DNA from: Amycolatopsis sp. 2-15
GTDB lineage: Bacteria > Actinomycetota > Actinomycetes > Mycobacteriales > Pseudonocardiaceae
Length of the DNA: 64,000 nucleotides
Reading direction: 5' to 3'
NCBI RefSeq assembly: GCF_030285625.1
Contig: NZ_CP127294.1
Location: 7,286,001-7,350,000, forward strand
Made by a program: the position numbers and the translations under genes. The notes under the pieces were generated by a model. That model was given only the letters and a program-made list of their open reading frames with translations. It had not been told where the DNA came from and ran no database searches. Positions 62,291-64,000 of this stretch are shown piece by piece (the stretch's first letter is position 1; every line of letters begins with the position of its first letter).

Positions 62291-62607
62291 TCCCCTGGGG
62301 CTACACCGTGCCCGCGGTCGCCGCGGTGCTCGCGGTCGTCGCACTGGAGCTGCTGGCCCTGCGGACCGGCCTGTTCCGCAAGCCCGGCTACTGGATCACC
62401 ATCGCCGTCGTGACCGGCTTCCAGATCCCGGTGGACGGGTGGCTGACCAAGACCTCCCGCGCGATCGTGCGGTACTCCCCCGAACACATCTCCGGGCTCC
62501 GCTTCCCCTGGGACATCCCGATCGAGGACTTCCTCTTCGGGTACGCACTGGTGATGGCCGTCCTGCTCCTGTGGGAGCGCGCGGCGCAGAAGGAGGACCC
62601 CGAGTGA
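62287..62607 (+). CDS. crtYd: Lycopene cyclase subunit, CrtYd type
   Basis: This is 106 residues starting at ATG 62287, overlapping the crtYc stop. It shows the same three-helix layout, with VPAVAAVLAVVALELLALRT and IAVVTGFQIPVDGWLTKTSR, and the matching motif PWDIPIEDFLFGYALVMAVL. With CrtYc it forms the membrane-bound cyclase acting on lycopene ends. Two small genes in tandem instead of one crtY is the arrangement of Brevibacterium and mycobacteria. It is intact. Confidence 0.85.
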   Translation: MIPWGYTVPAVAAVLAVVALELLALRTGLFRKPGYWITIAVVTGFQIPVDGWLTKTSRAIVRYSPEHISGLRFPWDIPIEDFLFGYALVMAVLLLWERAAQKEDPE

Positions 62608-63341
62608 ACCCGCTCGCCGAAGACGGCCTGCCCCGTGCGCGGGTGCCGGGGGCGTTCGACACCGAGGCCGCGTTCTACGACCGGCTCGTCGGCGCCAATC
62701 CCGGCTACCACGACCACCTCCGACTATCCGCCCGGCGCCTCGGCCTGACCGGTGACGGCGCGGGCTTGCGGGTGCTCGACGCCGGGTGCGGCACCGGCGC
62801 ATCCACCGCGGCCCTGCTCCACGTGCTGCCGGAAGCCGAGATCATTGCGTTCGACGGGTCGGCGGCGATGCTGGCACAGGCGCGGCGCAAAGAGTGGCCG
62901 CCGAACGTGCGATTCGTGCACAGCACGATTGAAAACCTCGGACGCTCGGGAATCACCGGGCCGTTCGACGCGGTCCTCGCGGCCTACCTGATCCGCAATC
63001 TCGCCGAGCCGGACATCCAGCTCGGCACCTTGCGCGCGCTGCTGCGTCCCGGCGCGCCGATCGCCGTACACGAATACTCCGTCGCCGACTCCCGACGGGC
63101 CAGGATCGTCTGGAACTGCGTGTGCGCCACGATCATCATTCCGCTGGGGAAGGTCATCACCGGCGACGCGACGCTCTACCGGCACCTCCGGCGGAGCGTC
63201 CTCCGGTTCGAGGGCATCAGCGCACTGACCGCCCGCGTCGCCGCCGCCGGCTTCACCGCGCTCCGCTGCGCGACCGTGCCGGGCTGGCAGCGCGGGATCG
63301 TGCACACCGTCGTCGGCATCCGGCCCGGGGAGATCCCGTGA
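62604..63341 (+). CDS. crtT: Carotenoid-cluster methyltransferase, CrtT-like
   Basis: GTG 62604 overlaps the crtYd stop. The 245-residue protein has the class I SAM motif VLDAGCGTGASTAALL (residues about 55-70), an acidic strand-2 end in AEIIAFDGSAAM, and motif PFDAVLAAYLIRNLAEPDIQ. The position between the cyclase and crtU matches crtT of the Streptomyces isorenieratene cluster, whose product has uncertain function. It may methylate a carotenoid or a quinone. The stop overlaps the crtU GTG. Confidence 0.78.
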   Translation: MNPLAEDGLPRARVPGAFDTEAAFYDRLVGANPGYHDHLRLSARRLGLTGDGAGLRVLDAGCGTGASTAALLHVLPEAEIIAFDGSAAMLAQARRKEWPPNVRFVHSTIENLGRSGITGPFDAVLAAYLIRNLAEPDIQLGTLRALLRPGAPIAVHEYSVADSRRARIVWNCVCATIIIPLGKVITGDATLYRHLRRSVLRFEGISALTARVAAAGFTALRCATVPGWQRGIVHTVVGIRPGEIP

Positions 63342-64000
63342 GCGCACCCCTCGGCCGTGATTGCCGGCTTGCGGTCTACCCGGCCCCGGGTGGGCTCGAC
63401 TCCGCCGGCCGGCTCGACCGGCGGCCCCGCGTCGCCATCGTGGGTGCCGGCATCGCGGGCCTCGCCGCGGCGACCGGACTGGCCGAACGCGGGGCCGAGG
63501 TGACAATGTATGAGCGCGAAGAGCACCTCGGCGGCCGCGTCGGTGGCTGGCCGGCCTGGCTGCCCGACGGCACCGGCGTCACGATGAGCCGGGGTTTTCA
63601 CGCCTTTTTCCGGCAGTACTACAATCTGCGAGCGCTGCTCAGCCGCACGGACCCCGGGTTCGAACGGCTCACCCCGCTCGAGGATTACCCGTTGCTCGAC
63701 GCCGGAGGACGAACCGACACCTTCCACGGTCTGCCCACCACCCCCCTGCTGAACGCACTCGCGTTCGCCTTGCGCAGCCCCACTTTCCGGCTCCGGGATC
63801 TGCTCGCCCTCGACGGACGCGCCGCGTTGCCGTTGGCGACCGTCGACGTGCCTGGCATTTACCAGCGGCTCGACCACGTCGGCGCCGCGGCCTTCCTCGA
63901 GCGCATCAAATTCCCCGAAGCGGCCCGGCACCTGGCGTTCGCAGTGTTCTCGCGAAGCTTCTTCGCCGATCCGCGCGAATTGTCCGCGGCGGAACTTGCC
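63338..64000 (+). CDS. crtU: Beta-carotene desaturase/methyltransferase CrtU, partial
   Basis: GTG 63338 overlaps the crtT stop, and the frame runs off the window without a stop (221 codons seen). An FAD motif VAIVGAGIAGLAAATGLAER is followed by TMYEREEHLGGRVGGWPAWL and the signature SRGFHAFFRQYYNLRALLSR, typical of CrtU. CrtU converts beta-ionone rings into aromatic rings, giving isorenieratene. About 300 residues should remain outside the window. The gene defines the expected end product of the cluster. Confidence 0.85.
   Translation, partial: MSAPLGRDCRLAVYPAPGGLDSAGRLDRRPRVAIVGAGIAGLAAATGLAERGAEVTMYEREEHLGGRVGGWPAWLPDGTGVTMSRGFHAFFRQYYNLRALLSRTDPGFERLTPLEDYPLLDAGGRTDTFHGLPTTPLLNALAFALRSPTFRLRDLLALDGRAALPLATVDVPGIYQRLDHVGAAAFLERIKFPEAARHLAFAVFSRSFFADPRELSAAELA

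Overview
The window is high-GC actinobacterial DNA. Strong G/C bias at third codon positions, frequent GTG starts, an SCO6745-type protein, Rrf2/GlxA regulators, deazaflavin-type nitroreductase and a crtE-I-B-Yc-Yd-T-U carotenoid locus together suggest a mycelial actinomycete, probably of the Pseudonocardiaceae (Amycolatopsis or Pseudonocardia-like). The family assignment is inference. No rRNA, complete tRNA or CRISPR array was seen.

Layout. 1-2.2 kb: an IS110 remnant, then a structured leader and a small operon of plasmid-like hypothetical genes. 2.5-4.0 kb: an isolated B12-binding radical SAM enzyme. 4.0-7.1 kb: gene debris, then a protein with four tandem cold-shock domains lying between a solitary IS terminal repeat and a complete IS5/IS427-type element that ends in the same 18-bp repeat. 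7.3-13.5 kb: two broken MerR genes, a DsrE/esterase operon, a cupin, a F420-type nitroreductase and two frameshifted oxidoreductases. 13.9-18.1 kb: a small zinc protein, a cupin, a complete IS481 element and a mosaic of integrase and DNA-ligase fragments.

18.2-26.0 kb reads as an envelope/stress island: AI-2E-type permease, DAG-kinase-like protein, PPK2 polyphosphate kinase, a three-helix-bundle protein, a SHOCT protein and a Na+/H+ antiporter. 26.1-32.3 kb holds two divergent DUF1254 paralogues (one frameshifted), an SCO6745-family protein and a two-gene operon with a small K+ channel. 32.3-33.5 kb looks like the scar of an integrative element ending in a tRNA T-arm-like sequence. 33.5-39.8 kb: a GAF-LytTR regulator divergent from an acyl-CoA dehydrogenase, a DUF488 pair, an HTH protein and a duplicated membrane protein. 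40-45 kb: a glxA-HD block bounded by inverted repeats, a broken M24 peptidase, a broken FAD oxidase cut by an IS5 fragment, and a degraded second copy of the glxA/M24 intergenic region.

45.2-53 kb: a lower-GC lipoprotein, a LigD-polymerase fragment, a transposase fragment, a flavoprotein disulfide reductase, an Rrf2 regulator divergent from a frameshifted NAD(P)-binding protein with clear operator repeats, and resolvase and LacI scraps. 53.4-55.9 kb: a large Tat-exported PhoD phosphatase. 57.2-64.0 kb: the carotenoid locus. A Rieske protein is divergent from crtE-crtI-crtB-crtYc-crtYd-crtT-crtU, whose product should be isorenieratene-like aromatic carotenoid; crtI carries a frameshift and crtU runs off the window.

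A window-wide feature is the number of genes that need only a one-base change, often in a G or C run, to become open. This means either genuine decay of accessory DNA or residual sequencing indels, and the two cannot be separated from the sequence alone.
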